Below, piece by piece: positions 16,574 to 25,149 of a DNA stretch of 39,925 nucleotides (the stretch's first letter is position 1; each line of letters begins with the position of its first letter). A model generated the notes under the pieces. It was not told where the DNA came from and did no database searches. It was given only the letters and a program-made list of their open reading frames with translations. This stretch comes from Methanosaeta sp. PtaU1.Bin060 (lineage in GTDB: Archaea; Halobacteriota; Methanosarcinia; Methanotrichales; Methanotrichaceae), in the NCBI GenBank assembly GCA_002067365.1, contig MVRK01000105.1:1-39925 (forward strand), read 5' to 3'. A program made the position numbers and the translations under genes.

Positions 16574-17173
16574 ATGCGAATAGCTGAGATCTTTTATTCA
16601 ATCCAGGGCGAGGGCCCGGCGATGGGAAGGCCTGCGACTTTTGTGAGGCTCGCGGGCTGCAATCTCAGGTGCGAGGGGTGCGACACCCCCATCGATCGCT
16701 GGGAGGAGATGCAGTCAGAGGCGGTCTTAAAAGAGATCGTGGGCGATAGGGTCGTGATCACGGGGGGGGAGCCGACCCTGCAGATGGATGAGCTTCTGGG
16801 GCTGATCTCTCTTCTCCACGAGGCCGAGAAGGAGATTCACATCGAGACCAATGGATTGCAGCCGATCCCTGAGGGGATCCTAAAAATGATCGACTGCATT
16901 GTTGTAAGCCCGAAGCAGGGGTCTGACATAGATCTAGATTACTGGTCAGCGCACAAGAACGTCCATCTCAAGTTCGTGATAGGTCCGGCTCCCTGGTGCT
17001 GGCCCCCCGGAATCTTGCGGGAGATTGTCCCCTCGCTCCCCCGCGAAAGGGTCTGGATCATGGCCTTCGGAGTGGGCCCGGAGCTGAAAGGCTCACGGGG
17101 GGCTTGGGATCTGGCGATGCGCCTTGGCTGCAACTACTCGGATCGACTGCACATTCGGGTAGGCGGGAGATGA
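16574..17173 (+). CDS. queE: 7-carboxy-7-deazaguanine synthase
   Basis: Radical SAM enzyme that turns 6-carboxy-tetrahydropterin into 7-carboxy-7-deazaguanine, the precursor of archaeosine in tRNA. At 199 aa it is a compact QueE. Signature features: EIFYSIQGEGPAMGRPATFV (the usual start), Cys29, Cys33 and Cys36 of CNLRCEGCDTP binding the 4Fe-4S cluster, and VITGGEPTLQ for SAM binding. KNVHLKFVIG and the C-terminal DRLHIRVGGR close the partial barrel. The ATG at 16574 sits directly after an in-frame TAG, so no longer start exists. No queC or queD lies in the window. Confidence 0.95.
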   Translation: MRIAEIFYSIQGEGPAMGRPATFVRLAGCNLRCEGCDTPIDRWEEMQSEAVLKEIVGDRVVITGGEPTLQMDELLGLISLLHEAEKEIHIETNGLQPIPEGILKMIDCIVVSPKQGSDIDLDYWSAHKNVHLKFVIGPAPWCWPPGILREIVPSLPRERVWIMAFGVGPELKGSRGAWDLAMRLGCNYSDRLHIRVGGR

Positions 17174-17485
17174 TCTGCCCCTCTAAGGTCATCGAGGATC
17201 AAATCCGGCGGACATGACCTGCAGGAGTATGCTGTGCATAATGGTGCAGCGAAGCTGTTTTGAAAATATTGAATTTCGGCAAGGGTCCGCCGCATCCCAG
17301 GCGGCCTTCGGAACTACTGTCTTCTTTTTATTATCATCTGGATCCTGTCAAATTTCATATCCTGAAAATCAACAGATATTACTTTATGATAGAGTATATA
17401 GCTTATTGATGTGGTTCTATACAGATGTGTATATTGTAAGTGTCTATTAATACTATGATCCATACTATAGAAGATTGAGGATAAT
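17174..17485. other. AT-rich intergenic region holding the DUF1699 promoter
   Basis: No convincing gene. From about 17320 it becomes AT-rich. TATA-like sequences are GTATATAGC (about 17395-17403) and TCTATTAATAC (about 17443-17453); either could serve the downstream gene, the second giving a leader of roughly 15 bases. T-rich CTTCTTTTTATT at about 17322-17333 could end queE transcription. Confidence 0.5.
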
Positions 17486-17893
17486 ATGAGACTGAGAGTT
17501 GTCAGTTCCAAGAATGAGATCCAAAATCTCAATTCCAACGAGAAGCTGGTTCATCTGGCCTTCAGGGCCAGCAATGTGGATTTCCTCAGCCTGATGCAGA
17601 AATGCCCCAGATTGAGGATGATCCAGGTGCCACCCTCCTACCGCAAGACCATGTCAAACGCCATAGAGGTCTTCCTGGACATGCAGGGCATCGAACTCCT
17701 GGAGGGCGATGTGTGGGGCCACAGGAAGGACCTGGACGAGTACTTCACAGTGGACGATGCCACCATGGAGGAGATTCGCACCCTCGCGGCCAGCGGAGCA
17801 GCGATGGACGATCTCGCCAGCCAGTTCCAGAAGAAGGCCAGGCTCGGCCCGGATCTTATCAAGTACATCGCCAAGACCAAGATCACCGCCTGA
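17486..17893 (+). CDS. DUF1699 family protein
   Basis: A 135-aa protein matching the archaeal DUF1699 family, known mainly from Methanosarcinales and of unknown function. It opens MRLRVVSSKNEIQNLN. A Leu-rich mid-section follows (LMQKCPRLRMIQVPPSYRKT), with LDMQGIELLEGDVWGHRKD next, and a helical C terminus (ATMEEIRTLAASGAAMDDLA) that resembles a small DNA-binding or regulatory helix bundle. The ATG follows TTGAGGATAAT, a plausible ribosome-binding site. It is flanked by long AT-rich gaps and is probably monocistronic. Confidence 0.88.
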   Translation: MRLRVVSSKNEIQNLNSNEKLVHLAFRASNVDFLSLMQKCPRLRMIQVPPSYRKTMSNAIEVFLDMQGIELLEGDVWGHRKDLDEYFTVDDATMEEIRTLAASGAAMDDLASQFQKKARLGPDLIKYIAKTKITA

Positions 17894-18052
17894 GCAGATC
17901 GGGACCTGCACGGCTCAGACGCTCGAATCAGCTATAAATCGATAGATGACAGCGAATCGGACCTCGGCTCGGGAAGGACTGGTGTGGAGGTCCTATTCAT
18001 CTTTCATTTCACTATGCTTATTATGCAGCGTATATCTTCTGAAGCATTGAAA

Positions 18053-18673
18053 CTAATTAAATAATTTCATCAGCTCCTCGGCGATGATCCTGTACCCAGC
18101 CTCATTCGGATGATCGAGCCCCGGCAGGATCAAAGAGGCGAGCGGAGTTCCCTGGCGCACCCTCTCCATCCAGGCACCGTAAACGTCCAGGAACCCGACT
18201 TCCAGCTCCCTCGCCACGCGCTCGATCGCCTGATAGTAATCCAGCACCATCCTGTCGTAGGGCGGCGTCTCGAGGGGCTGCGACGACAATAGCAGTATCT
18301 CAGACCCCGGCCCGGCCCGGATGCGTCTGATCATCTCCACGAAGTTCATCTCGAACTCTTCAAGCCCGAGGCCTAAGACGCAGTCGTTTATGCCGAAGTT
18401 GATGGTCACAAGATCTGGCTCGTAGGAGAGGACAGACCAGTCCAGCCTGGCCAGGCCTTCCATGCTCGTCTCCCCGGATATGCCGGAGTTGATGAGCTCT
18501 ATTCTGGCATCTGGGTACCTCCTCTCCAGCATCTCCTTCCAGAAGCTCGGAAAGCCGCGGCGAACCGCATAACCGGCTGTGATGGAGTCCCCGAAGACGA
18601 CGATGGTAACGCCACAGCCATCTTGCAGATCAGCGACAGTTCTCTTGATAAACCTCTTCTGCTCCATATCCAT
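18053..18673 (-). CDS. SGNH/GDSL-family hydrolase
   Basis: Probable esterase or lipase of the SGNH fold, 206 aa. The four blocks are visible: Ser30 in FGDSITAGY, Gly in NSGISGETS, Asn in NFGINDC, and the Asp187-x-His188 region in GLDHPNEAGY. There is no signal peptide, so it acts in the cytoplasm. It starts only 11 bases after trpA on the same strand, so it belongs to the trp transcript, although no tryptophan role for an SGNH hydrolase is known. Substrate unknown. Confidence 0.92.
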   Translation of the reverse strand: MDMEQKRFIKRTVADLQDGCGVTIVVFGDSITAGYAVRRGFPSFWKEMLERRYPDARIELINSGISGETSMEGLARLDWSVLSYEPDLVTINFGINDCVLGLGLEEFEMNFVEMIRRIRAGPGSEILLLSSQPLETPPYDRMVLDYYQAIERVARELEVGFLDVYGAWMERVRQGTPLASLILPGLDHPNEAGYRIIAEELMKLFN

Positions 18674-18684
18674 GCCCGAGATCT

Positions 18685-19470
18685 CTAGCAGACTATAGGA
18701 TTTTTATCTTTCTCTGCCTCTGTGATGGCCTCTTTCATCTCCCTGACCAGCTGCATAAGCTGCTCGATCTCGCCCCTGGCGATCAGGTCCACACAGGCAG
18801 ATCCGACGATGGCCGCATCCGCACCCGCCCGGATGACCTCTGCAGCCTGCTTTGGGGTGGAGATGCCGAAGCCCACTGCCCTTGGAACGCCCTGTGGCAC
18901 GCGGGCGATGAAGTCTCTCGTCCCCTGCAGGATATCGCTTCGCGCTCCAGTCACCCCCGCGCGGGCCACAAGATAGAGGAAGCCGGATGTCTGAGCCCTG
19001 ATCATCTCAAGGCGCTCCTGGGGGGTGTTCGGAGCCGCCAGGAAAATCAGGTCCACGCCCGCGCTGCGAGATGCTTCCTGCAGAGGCCCCGCCTCCTCGG
19101 GCGGCAGATCTGGGACTATCATGCCAGTGATCCCGGAGGATGCGCAATCCCGGACGAACCTCTCCAGGCCGCGGGCGTAGATCATGTTGTAGTAGCCCAT
19201 GAAGACCTTGGGGATATCCACATCCGCCTCGGCTGCCGCCTTGAAGTAGATGTCAGTGTTCATGCCTGCTGCAATCGCCCTCTGCGCAGCAGCCTGGATG
19301 GTCGGGCCGTCTGCGACAGGATCCGAGTGTGGCAGCCCTAGCTCAATTATGTCTGCCCCAGCCCTCGCCAGCCGCCTCACCAGATCCGGTGTGGCTTCAG
19401 GTGTCGGGTCTCCAGCGCAGATGTAGACGATCAGCAGTGGCTTCTTCAAGAATGCCTCAGAGATTCTCAT
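18685..19470 (-). CDS. trpA: Tryptophan synthase alpha subunit
   Basis: Cleaves indole-3-glycerol phosphate to indole, which passes to the beta subunit. At 261 aa it has the normal length. The catalytic pair is present: Glu43 in IELGLPHSD and Asp54 in PVADGPTIQ (Glu49 and Asp60 in the E. coli enzyme). Phosphate-binding glycines are in [10 protein letters not shown] and AIVGSACV. The ATG overlaps the end of trpB by 14 bases and follows ATGGAGTATGAG, so the two are translationally coupled. No other trp genes are in the window. Confidence 0.97.
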   Translation of the reverse strand: MRISEAFLKKPLLIVYICAGDPTPEATPDLVRRLARAGADIIELGLPHSDPVADGPTIQAAAQRAIAAGMNTDIYFKAAAEADVDIPKVFMGYYNMIYARGLERFVRDCASSGITGMIVPDLPPEEAGPLQEASRSAGVDLIFLAAPNTPQERLEMIRAQTSGFLYLVARAGVTGARSDILQGTRDFIARVPQGVPRAVGFGISTPKQAAEVIRAGADAAIVGSACVDLIARGEIEQLMQLVREMKEAITEAEKDKNPIVC

Positions 19471-20650
19471 ACTCCATCACCGTCTGCAGGTCCTTGTCTC
19501 CGCGTCCTGAGATGTTTATGATCGCCATCTCGCCCAGCTCCTCGGGGTTCTGCAGGGCATAGCCCACTGCGTGGGCAGACTCGAGAGCCGGTATTATGCC
19601 CTCAAGACTCGAAAGCTCCCTGAAGCCGCGAAGAGCAGTCTTGTCGTCTGCCATCCTGGGAATGACCCTGCCCTTCTCAGTCAGATATGCCAGCTCCGGC
19701 CCTACGCCTGGATAGTCCAGGCCAGCAGCCAGGGAGTAGGACTCAAGGATCTGGCCGAAGGGGTCCTGAAGTATCCTGGTCAGGGCGCCGTGCAAGACTC
19801 CATCCGTCCCGCAGCCGAGTGATGCTCCGTTGTCAGCAGTCCTCTCAGTTCTGCCCCTGCCACGGCCACCAGCCTCCACGGCTATGAGCCGAACGTCGTC
19901 CTTCAGGAAAGGCGCGAAGATGCCCATGGCGTTGCTGCCCCCGCCCACGCAGGCTGCAATGCTCTCAGGCAGCTGGCCATCCGCCTCCCGGATCTGCTCC
20001 TTCGCCTCGCGGCCTATCACGCTCTGAAAATCCCTGACCATTGCGGGATATGGATGCGGCCCGGCAGCAGTGCCGAAGAGGTAGTAGGTGTGGTCGAATG
20101 TCGCCGCCCAGTCCCGAAACGCCTCGTTGATGGCGTCCTTCAGGGTGCGCGAGCCGGAGCGCACGGGGATGACCTCTGCCCCCATCAGCTCCATGCGGTA
20201 GACATTCATCTTCTGGCGCTTGATATCCACCTCTCCCATGTAAACCTGCACATCGAACCCGAGGTTCGCTCCAACGATCGCCGTGGCCACGCCATGCTGC
20301 CCCGCTCCCGTCTCGGCGATCAGCCTCGTCTTGCCCATGCGTTTCGCCACCAGGGCCTGGCCCAGGGTGTTGTTGAGCTTGTGCGCCCCGCCATGGACCA
20401 GGTCCTCTCGCTTCAGGTAGATCTGCCGCCCGAGCTTCCTGCTCAGATTCCTCGCGTGGTAGAGGGGCGTCGGCCTCCCAGCGAAGCTCTTCAGCAGGCC
20501 GTCCAGGTCGGCCCTGAAGTCCTGGCTTGTGCGAAGCCGCTCGTAGGCCTCTGCCACCTCCATTACGGGCGGCATGAGTATCTCAGGCACGAAGCGCCCG
20601 CCGTATCTCCCGAACTTGGTATCGTCCGCGTCGTAAGTCTGACTGATCAA
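19457..20650 (-). CDS. trpB: Tryptophan synthase beta subunit
   Basis: PLP enzyme that joins indole to serine. It is the TrpB1 type, coupled to trpA. The PLP lysine lies in [12 protein letters not shown], with the preceding KREDLVHGG. The phosphate loop is VGGGSNAMG, and the catalytic Glu is in the AETGAGQHG segment. [14 protein letters not shown] and [10 protein letters not shown] are standard. The open frame reaches GTG 20671, but GCTGGTGGTCC immediately precedes TTG 20650, and the TATA box at about 20685-20692 would place transcription start near 20662. TTG 20650 is therefore the likelier start (protein about 397 aa). Confidence 0.96.
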   Translation of the reverse strand: MISQTYDADDTKFGRYGGRFVPEILMPPVMEVAEAYERLRTSQDFRADLDGLLKSFAGRPTPLYHARNLSRKLGRQIYLKREDLVHGGAHKLNNTLGQALVAKRMGKTRLIAETGAGQHGVATAIVGANLGFDVQVYMGEVDIKRQKMNVYRMELMGAEVIPVRSGSRTLKDAINEAFRDWAATFDHTYYLFGTAAGPHPYPAMVRDFQSVIGREAKEQIREADGQLPESIAACVGGGSNAMGIFAPFLKDDVRLIAVEAGGRGRGRTERTADNGASLGCGTDGVLHGALTRILQDPFGQILESYSLAAGLDYPGVGPELAYLTEKGRVIPRMADDKTALRGFRELSSLEGIIPALESAHAVGYALQNPEELGEMAIINISGRGDKDLQTVMEYENL

Positions 20651-20665
20651 AGGACCACCAGCTAA

Positions 20666-20703
20666 ATGCACTATTTAGTACTATGATGTATAGAAAAGTG
20701 CAT
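20666..20703 (-). promoter_or_regulatory. trpBA promoter with inverted-repeat operator candidate
   Basis: ATGCACT (20666-20672) and AGTGCAT (20697-20703) form a perfect 7-base inverted repeat. Between them are a TAGTACTA palindrome (20677-20684) and, on the minus strand, the TATA-like CTATACAT (20685-20692). The dyad therefore frames the TATA box. A repressor of the TrpY kind is known in other methanogens; whether one binds here is inference. Confidence 0.55.
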
Positions 20704-20751
20704 CAAAGTTATACTTAAGCTTTTTCTCCGCCTCCTCCCTGCACAGCAGCC

Positions 20752-20961
20752 TCAGCAAAGGTCAGATGGAAGCTCGCCCGTCAGGCTCTCAATCCTCTGC
20801 TCAGCGCTTTGCAGCCTGGCGTTGCAGAGCCTGACCAGGCTCATCCCCCTCTCGAAGAGAACCAGGCTCTCCTCCAGGCCAAGCTTTCCCTCCTCCAGCT
20901 CTGCCACAATCCTCTCGAGGTCGTCCAGCGCCTCCTCCAGGTCCATCTCCTTTCCGCTCAA
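20752..20961 (-). CDS. xseB: Exodeoxyribonuclease VII small subunit
   Basis: XseB, the short helical subunit that packs around XseA; about 69 aa. The family pattern is EEALDDLERIVAELEEGKL, continuing GLEESLVLFERGMSLVRLC and ending NARLQSAEQRI. TTG 20961 overlaps the TGA of xseA by four bases; ATG 20946 is the alternative, five codons later. The pair is co-translated. Exonuclease VII degrades single-stranded DNA; it is widespread in bacteria and patchy in archaea, so transfer from bacteria is plausible. Confidence 0.92.
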   Translation of the reverse strand: MSGKEMDLEEALDDLERIVAELEEGKLGLEESLVLFERGMSLVRLCNARLQSAEQRIESLTGELPSDLC

Positions 20962-22160
20962 TGAGTCACATCCTCGTCTTTCTTGCACTCCAGAACTCTG
21001 GCGAGGACTCTTCCCTTCGCCAGCAGCAGCTCGACCAATTCTCCGGGCTGCACATCATCCGCCCGAAGGATTAAGCCGTTCTGAGACCGGGCGATGGCAT
21101 AGCCCCGCGAGAGGGTGGCCATGGGGCCAACGGCCTCCAGGCGGCCCTGCGCGAGTTCCAGCCTTGCTCTTTGCGATTTAAGCCTCTCCTTCTGGGCAGT
21201 GCCCATGCGCTCTGCTATGTAGTCCAACCGCTGCCTGGCCTCGGCTGCCAGGGAGTACATCCTGCGGGCGGATATGGCTCTGGAGAGGTAATCCAGCCTC
21301 TCGCGACGTCTCTCAAGGCCAGACCACAGAGCCCGCGCCATCCTGACCTCCGCCCGAAGGATTTCAGAGCGCAGCTCCTCCAGGTCAGGCACGGCCATCT
21401 CGGCCGCAGCCGTCGGCGTGGCCGCCCGAACGTCGGCCACGAAATCTGCGATGGTGACATCAGTCTCGTGCCCAACCGCGGAGATCACTGGCGCATCGCA
21501 CTCGAAGATCGCGCGGGCAACCATCTCGGAGTTGAAGCACCAGAGGTCTTCAGCCGATCCGCCGCCCCTGCAGACTATAACAACGTCAGTCCGGCCTCGC
21601 AGGGCTCGCAATGCCAGGACGATGCTCTTCTCTGCGCCGTCGCCCTGCACCTGGGCCGGGCTGAGAAGGATAAGCGCAGGGTAGGGGCCGATGATGCGCA
21701 GCACATCGCGCAGCGCCGCCCCGTCGGGCGATGTCACTATCCCGATTCGATCCGGGTACTTCGGAAGGTCTCTCTTGCGCTCCAGATCGAAGAGGCCCTC
21801 CGAGGCGAGCCTTTTCTTCAGGGCCTCGTACTCCATCTGGCGAATTCCGAGGCCCGCATCAAGCCTGATCCCCCTGACGATGAGCTGAACCCTTCCCTGC
21901 GGTCGGTAAACGCCCACGTCGCCAAAGACCAGGACGTTCTGGCCGTCACGCATCTCGAAATTCGGGGACCCCTGGCTCCTGAAGAGGACGCAGGAGAGCT
22001 GGCTGTCCCTGTCCTTGAGGGTGAAGTATCTGTGGCCTGACCTGTGGTTTACGACGTTGGAGATCTCTCCACGCGCCCAGAGGTCATGCAGGCGGGCATC
22101 GTCCTCCAGGCGGTCCTTAATCCTCTCGTTCAGCTCTGTGACTGTGAATATCTGAGTCAA
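20958..22160 (-). CDS. xseA: Exodeoxyribonuclease VII large subunit
   Basis: Catalytic subunit of the single-strand-specific, bidirectional exonuclease VII; 400 aa. The N-terminal OB-fold is about residues 1-100 (SGHRYFTLKDRDSQLSCVLF). The catalytic domain follows with the family's hallmark GIVTSPDGAALRD, VVIVCRGGGSAEDLW, and ISAVGHETDVTIADFVAD. A long coiled coil (about 250-340) and a short C-terminal beta segment (LSRGYAIAR) end it. TTG 22160 is preceded by GGGAGATC, a reasonable ribosome-binding site. It lies 103 bases after the GCS2-type gene on the same strand. Confidence 0.96.
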   Translation of the reverse strand: MTQIFTVTELNERIKDRLEDDARLHDLWARGEISNVVNHRSGHRYFTLKDRDSQLSCVLFRSQGSPNFEMRDGQNVLVFGDVGVYRPQGRVQLIVRGIRLDAGLGIRQMEYEALKKRLASEGLFDLERKRDLPKYPDRIGIVTSPDGAALRDVLRIIGPYPALILLSPAQVQGDGAEKSIVLALRALRGRTDVVIVCRGGGSAEDLWCFNSEMVARAIFECDAPVISAVGHETDVTIADFVADVRAATPTAAAEMAVPDLEELRSEILRAEVRMARALWSGLERRRERLDYLSRAISARRMYSLAAEARQRLDYIAERMGTAQKERLKSQRARLELAQGRLEAVGPMATLSRGYAIARSQNGLILRADDVQPGELVELLLAKGRVLARVLECKKDEDVTH

Positions 22161-22263
22161 GCCGATCTCCCATGGGGGCCAGCATATTTAATACCTCTTC
22201 GGGCAGGCCGCAACTGAAATGAAGCTAGACGGATAAAACCACACTCTGCATCCCATCCTCGCA

Positions 22264-23385
22264 CTATCCGCAGTGCTCCGGGCCCGTTGAATACGGCCTG
22301 TTCTCCCTCAGGGCCCATTCCATCTCTGCCAGCGTCGGCTCGATCCTGCCGCACTCGCGGTACCTGCGGGCCATCAGCTCTGCCAGGCTGCCCTCCTCGA
22401 TTCGCTTTGCGACCAATGGCAGGTAGCGCTGCTCCTCCTCTGTGGCGCTCCTCAGGGCGGCCCTGTAAAGCTGCTCCAGCTCAGGCCTCAAGCCCTGGAC
22501 GCCGTGCCGCATGGCGGTCTCCAAGAGGCCTCGAAGCACCCCCTCGTCCTCTTCAAGCTCCAGGTCGCTATGCAGCAGCGCCAAGAGAAAGGCGGTGACG
22601 GCCATATCCGAGTGCAGGCACTCCTGTTCATCTATGGCCTTAACCTCCAGACACCTCCTCGTGAAGCGCACTATCACTCCCCGGGAGTTCACCCATTCCC
22701 TGCATAAGATGTCGGCCCCACATGCCTTCAGTTCGGAGTAGATGCTGCGGTTTATGCGGATGTAGTCGTCTATGCTTTCTAGACGCTCGGGCAGGATCTC
22801 GTGACAGATCTGGGGCATCCTTGCCTGGTTTTCGCGGTAGTAGACGAGCCTGTTGTCCATATAGCCAGTCAGATGACCCTCCACCATCGGCGAGGAGGCC
22901 GAGACTGCCACCAGGTAGGGCATCAGCGCGCGTATCCTGTTGAAGATCTGGGCGATCTCTTCATTGCTCTTATAGGGTATATTGATCTGCAGAGCCTGGA
23001 TGTTCAGCCAGCCGTGCTGCTTTATATCGAAGAGCCGATCGTAAGCATGGTAGTACTCCTGCTCATCATGATCCCAGTAGGTCGTCTGGTCCAGTCTCAG
23101 GAGGGGATGCATCCCGAGCCCCAGGAACTTGTATTCGTAATTCAGAGCCCTATAAATGCTCGATAGGCCCTGGAAGAGGGATTCTTCGAGGAAGCTCAAT
23201 GTGCCAGGCTCCGAGGGTATCAGCTCTATCACATGCTTCTGCAGCTCTTTTGAGACCTTGATTCCGCCGAACCGAACCTCATGCTCCAGCGCCCCGCTGA
23301 TCCTCTCGATGATCCTATCGGAGATGGGCTGCGGCCTCCAGTCTGCGTCGCTTATGGAGTACTCGTGCTCTGTGCCTATCTTCAT
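22264..23385 (-). CDS. GCS2-type glutamate-cysteine ligase homologue
   Basis: Carboxylate-amine ligase of the GCS2 (glutamine synthetase-like) family, 373 aa. It opens with the strand KIGTEHEYSI, where the Glu residues hold ATP-bound magnesium. ELIPSEPGTLSFLEESL, LGMHPLL and INIPYKSNEE follow, and the basic VNSRGVIVRFTRRCLEVKAIDEQEC matches the family's C-terminal substrate and metal region. Family members attach a glutamate gamma-carboxyl to an amine such as cysteine. Methanogens generally lack glutathione, so the product here may be different. It lies 15 bases after the cysteine-cluster gene, and close to a RimK-like ligase, so a shared peptide-forming role is possible. Confidence 0.85.
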   Translation of the reverse strand: MKIGTEHEYSISDADWRPQPISDRIIERISGALEHEVRFGGIKVSKELQKHVIELIPSEPGTLSFLEESLFQGLSSIYRALNYEYKFLGLGMHPLLRLDQTTYWDHDEQEYYHAYDRLFDIKQHGWLNIQALQINIPYKSNEEIAQIFNRIRALMPYLVAVSASSPMVEGHLTGYMDNRLVYYRENQARMPQICHEILPERLESIDDYIRINRSIYSELKACGADILCREWVNSRGVIVRFTRRCLEVKAIDEQECLHSDMAVTAFLLALLHSDLELEEDEGVLRGLLETAMRHGVQGLRPELEQLYRAALRSATEEEQRYLPLVAKRIEEGSLAELMARRYRECGRIEPTLAEMEWALRENRPYSTGPEHCG

Positions 23386-23400
23386 GACCTTCGCCTATCA

Positions 23401-23928
23401 CTATGCGATCTCTTTTTTGCCATCTCCGCCCGGCCTCCAGTCCTTCAGCCTGATCTCTGCCACCAGCTCAGTCTCAGGCTCCTCGATCTTCAGGACCTCC
23501 TCCAGCTCGGGGCCAGGCAGGGCCTTCACCAGCTCCACTATCTTCCCGACGGAGATCTCGAAGAGACCATCGTAGATCTCTTTGTTCTCCTTCAGGAGCC
23601 GGACCATGGGGCATATGCTCTCCTTCTTCAGGAAGATCTGCAAAATTGAGCCTTTCATGTCGAATGTGAAAGGCCCTGCGACGCAGGTCTCCGGCTTGAT
23701 GGAGTGAATGCTGCACCTGCCTTCCTCGAAGAGCACACAGAAGCCATCGGGCTTCAGACGCAGCCTGTGGTATCCTGCAAACTCCACCTGTTCAGGGCTG
23801 ACTCCGCCGGCCAGCAGCGTATCTATCCGCTCTTTTGTCAGGGGCGGCCTGGCCTCGAAGCAGCAGCCTCCCTCAAGGAGGCATTCTTTGCATGCCTTGC
23901 CCAAAGCTGAAGCTATGGATTCATCCAT
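23401..23928 (-). CDS. YkgJ-type cysteine-cluster protein
   Basis: A 175-aa protein of the YkgJ/Fe-S or zinc-chelating cysteine-cluster family. Conserved cysteines are in CKECLLEGGCCFEARPP, GFCVLFEEGRCSIHSIKP, ETCVAGPF and SICPMV, so eight or so Cys are in family position. The C-terminal 50 residues are acidic and probably variable. Function of the family is unknown; metal binding is inferred from the cysteines. GTGAGATGATG lies just before ATG 23928. It heads the unit that continues to the GCS2 gene, and perhaps to xseAB. A TATA-like CTATTAATATC is at about 24046-24056. Confidence 0.87.
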   Translation of the reverse strand: MDESIASALGKACKECLLEGGCCFEARPPLTKERIDTLLAGGVSPEQVEFAGYHRLRLKPDGFCVLFEEGRCSIHSIKPETCVAGPFTFDMKGSILQIFLKKESICPMVRLLKENKEIYDGLFEISVGKIVELVKALPGPELEEVLKIEEPETELVAEIRLKDWRPGGDGKKEIA

Positions 23929-24120
23929 TGAAACATCATCTCACGAAATTCGATCAAATACCGACTGAGGGTTCTGATAAAAGCCATGATGCCATCTCCA
24001 GATTTTCCGCACCTCGATGAAAAGAGACCCGATGCGAATGCAGATATTAATAGATCTCCCGGATTAACAGATCGCCCTAGACCTTCTCATTCGAAGCAAA
24101 GGAAAAAAGATTATGCGGGC

Positions 24121-25149
24121 CTACCTCTCCGAGAAGTCGATTTTGTACAAATAGGCATCGTTCTCCATCATGGCATACTCCTGAGGGATGACGGCGGACG
24201 AGCCCAGGCCATACTCGCCCTTGATTCCATGGGGGCCGTAGACCTGGTCCGAAAGCACCTCAACCTGGGGGCAATTGTCGCCAGACGTCAGGTAGGTGAT
24301 GATCTTGCGAAACATGTCGGGGTAGTGGGAATCCTCTCCGCCTTCCAGAGATGGATTGTCATTGACCTCGATGACGTAGAGCTTCCCGTTGCTCTCCTTT
24401 ATGTCAACGCCGTACAGCCCGCTGCCTATCGCCTTTCCTGCAGCGATTCCGAGGGAGACGACTTCGGCGGGCACCTGGTCGGCAGGAACGCTCTCGACAT
24501 CGCAGTAGACGATGTGGCCGTTGACGGAAGCCTGGATCTTGAATGTCTCCGAGGGTATGATGTACCTGCAGGCATATAGCAGCTCACCATTCAGCACCCC
24601 GATCCTCCAGTCGAACCTGCTCTCGATGTACTCCTGGGCCACAATCCAGTCTGAGAGCTTGAAGAACCTCTTCGCCGTCTTCAGCAGCTCTGAGATCGTG
24701 GATACCTTCTCCACGCGAACCGAGAAGGAAGTAGACGGCTCCTTCAGCACCAGGGGTGATCCGAGGTCCCTGAAGAGCCGCTTGGCCTGCTCTGGTCCAA
24801 ACTCCTTGTTTTTCAGGAATCTGGTATTAGGGATGGAGATGCCCTTCTTCATGAGATGCATGTACATGTTGATCTTATCTGCACAGATCTGGATGGAGAG
24901 GGGATCGTCTATCACTGGCACCCCATAAAGGCTCGCGATCTTGGCTGCCACATATGTCGCGTTCATCGGATCTGTATTGGCCCGGATGAACAGCGCATCC
25001 AGCTTCGGTATTTTCTTGATGTCCACGGGAAAGATGAACTCCACTGTGTGGCCCATGCTCTCCCCCACGTCCCTGCACTTGACCAGGGCGGTCAGCTGCT
25101 CAGAGCTGCTCAGAGTCTGTCTATTGACGAAGATGCCTAGCTTACTCAA
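24121..25149 (-). CDS. RimK-like ATP-grasp ligase
   Basis: ATP-grasp carboxylate-amine ligase, 342 aa, related to RimK, CofF and MptN. The pre-ATP-grasp region (about 1-110) has LFIRANTDPMNATY and VIDDPLSIQICADKINMYM. The ATP-grasp fold has LVLKEPSTSFSVRVE, WIVAQEYIESRFDWRIGVL, and the metal-binding C-terminal GVDIKESNGKLYVIEVNDNP with Asp, Glu and Asn. The TTG start overlaps the upstream RLAN gene by 8 bases, so the two proteins are coupled and probably act together; in many organisms they are one fused protein. Alternatives such as glutamylation of F420 or of a pterin cofactor cannot be excluded, but their enzymes are near 290 aa and lack an RLAN partner. Confidence 0.9.
   Translation of the reverse strand: MSKLGIFVNRQTLSSSEQLTALVKCRDVGESMGHTVEFIFPVDIKKIPKLDALFIRANTDPMNATYVAAKIASLYGVPVIDDPLSIQICADKINMYMHLMKKGISIPNTRFLKNKEFGPEQAKRLFRDLGSPLVLKEPSTSFSVRVEKVSTISELLKTAKRFFKLSDWIVAQEYIESRFDWRIGVLNGELLYACRYIIPSETFKIQASVNGHIVYCDVESVPADQVPAEVVSLGIAAGKAIGSGLYGVDIKESNGKLYVIEVNDNPSLEGGEDSHYPDMFRKIITYLTSGDNCPQVEVLSDQVYGPHGIKGEYGLGSSAVIPQEYAMMENDAYLYKIDFSER

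Noticed and set aside
17214-17450. A 78-codon plus-strand frame after queE.
   Set aside because: It has no ribosome-binding site and no domain, and composition changes midway into the AT-rich promoter region.
21171-22040. A 289-codon plus-strand frame.
   Set aside because: It is antisense to xseA; no recognisable domain.
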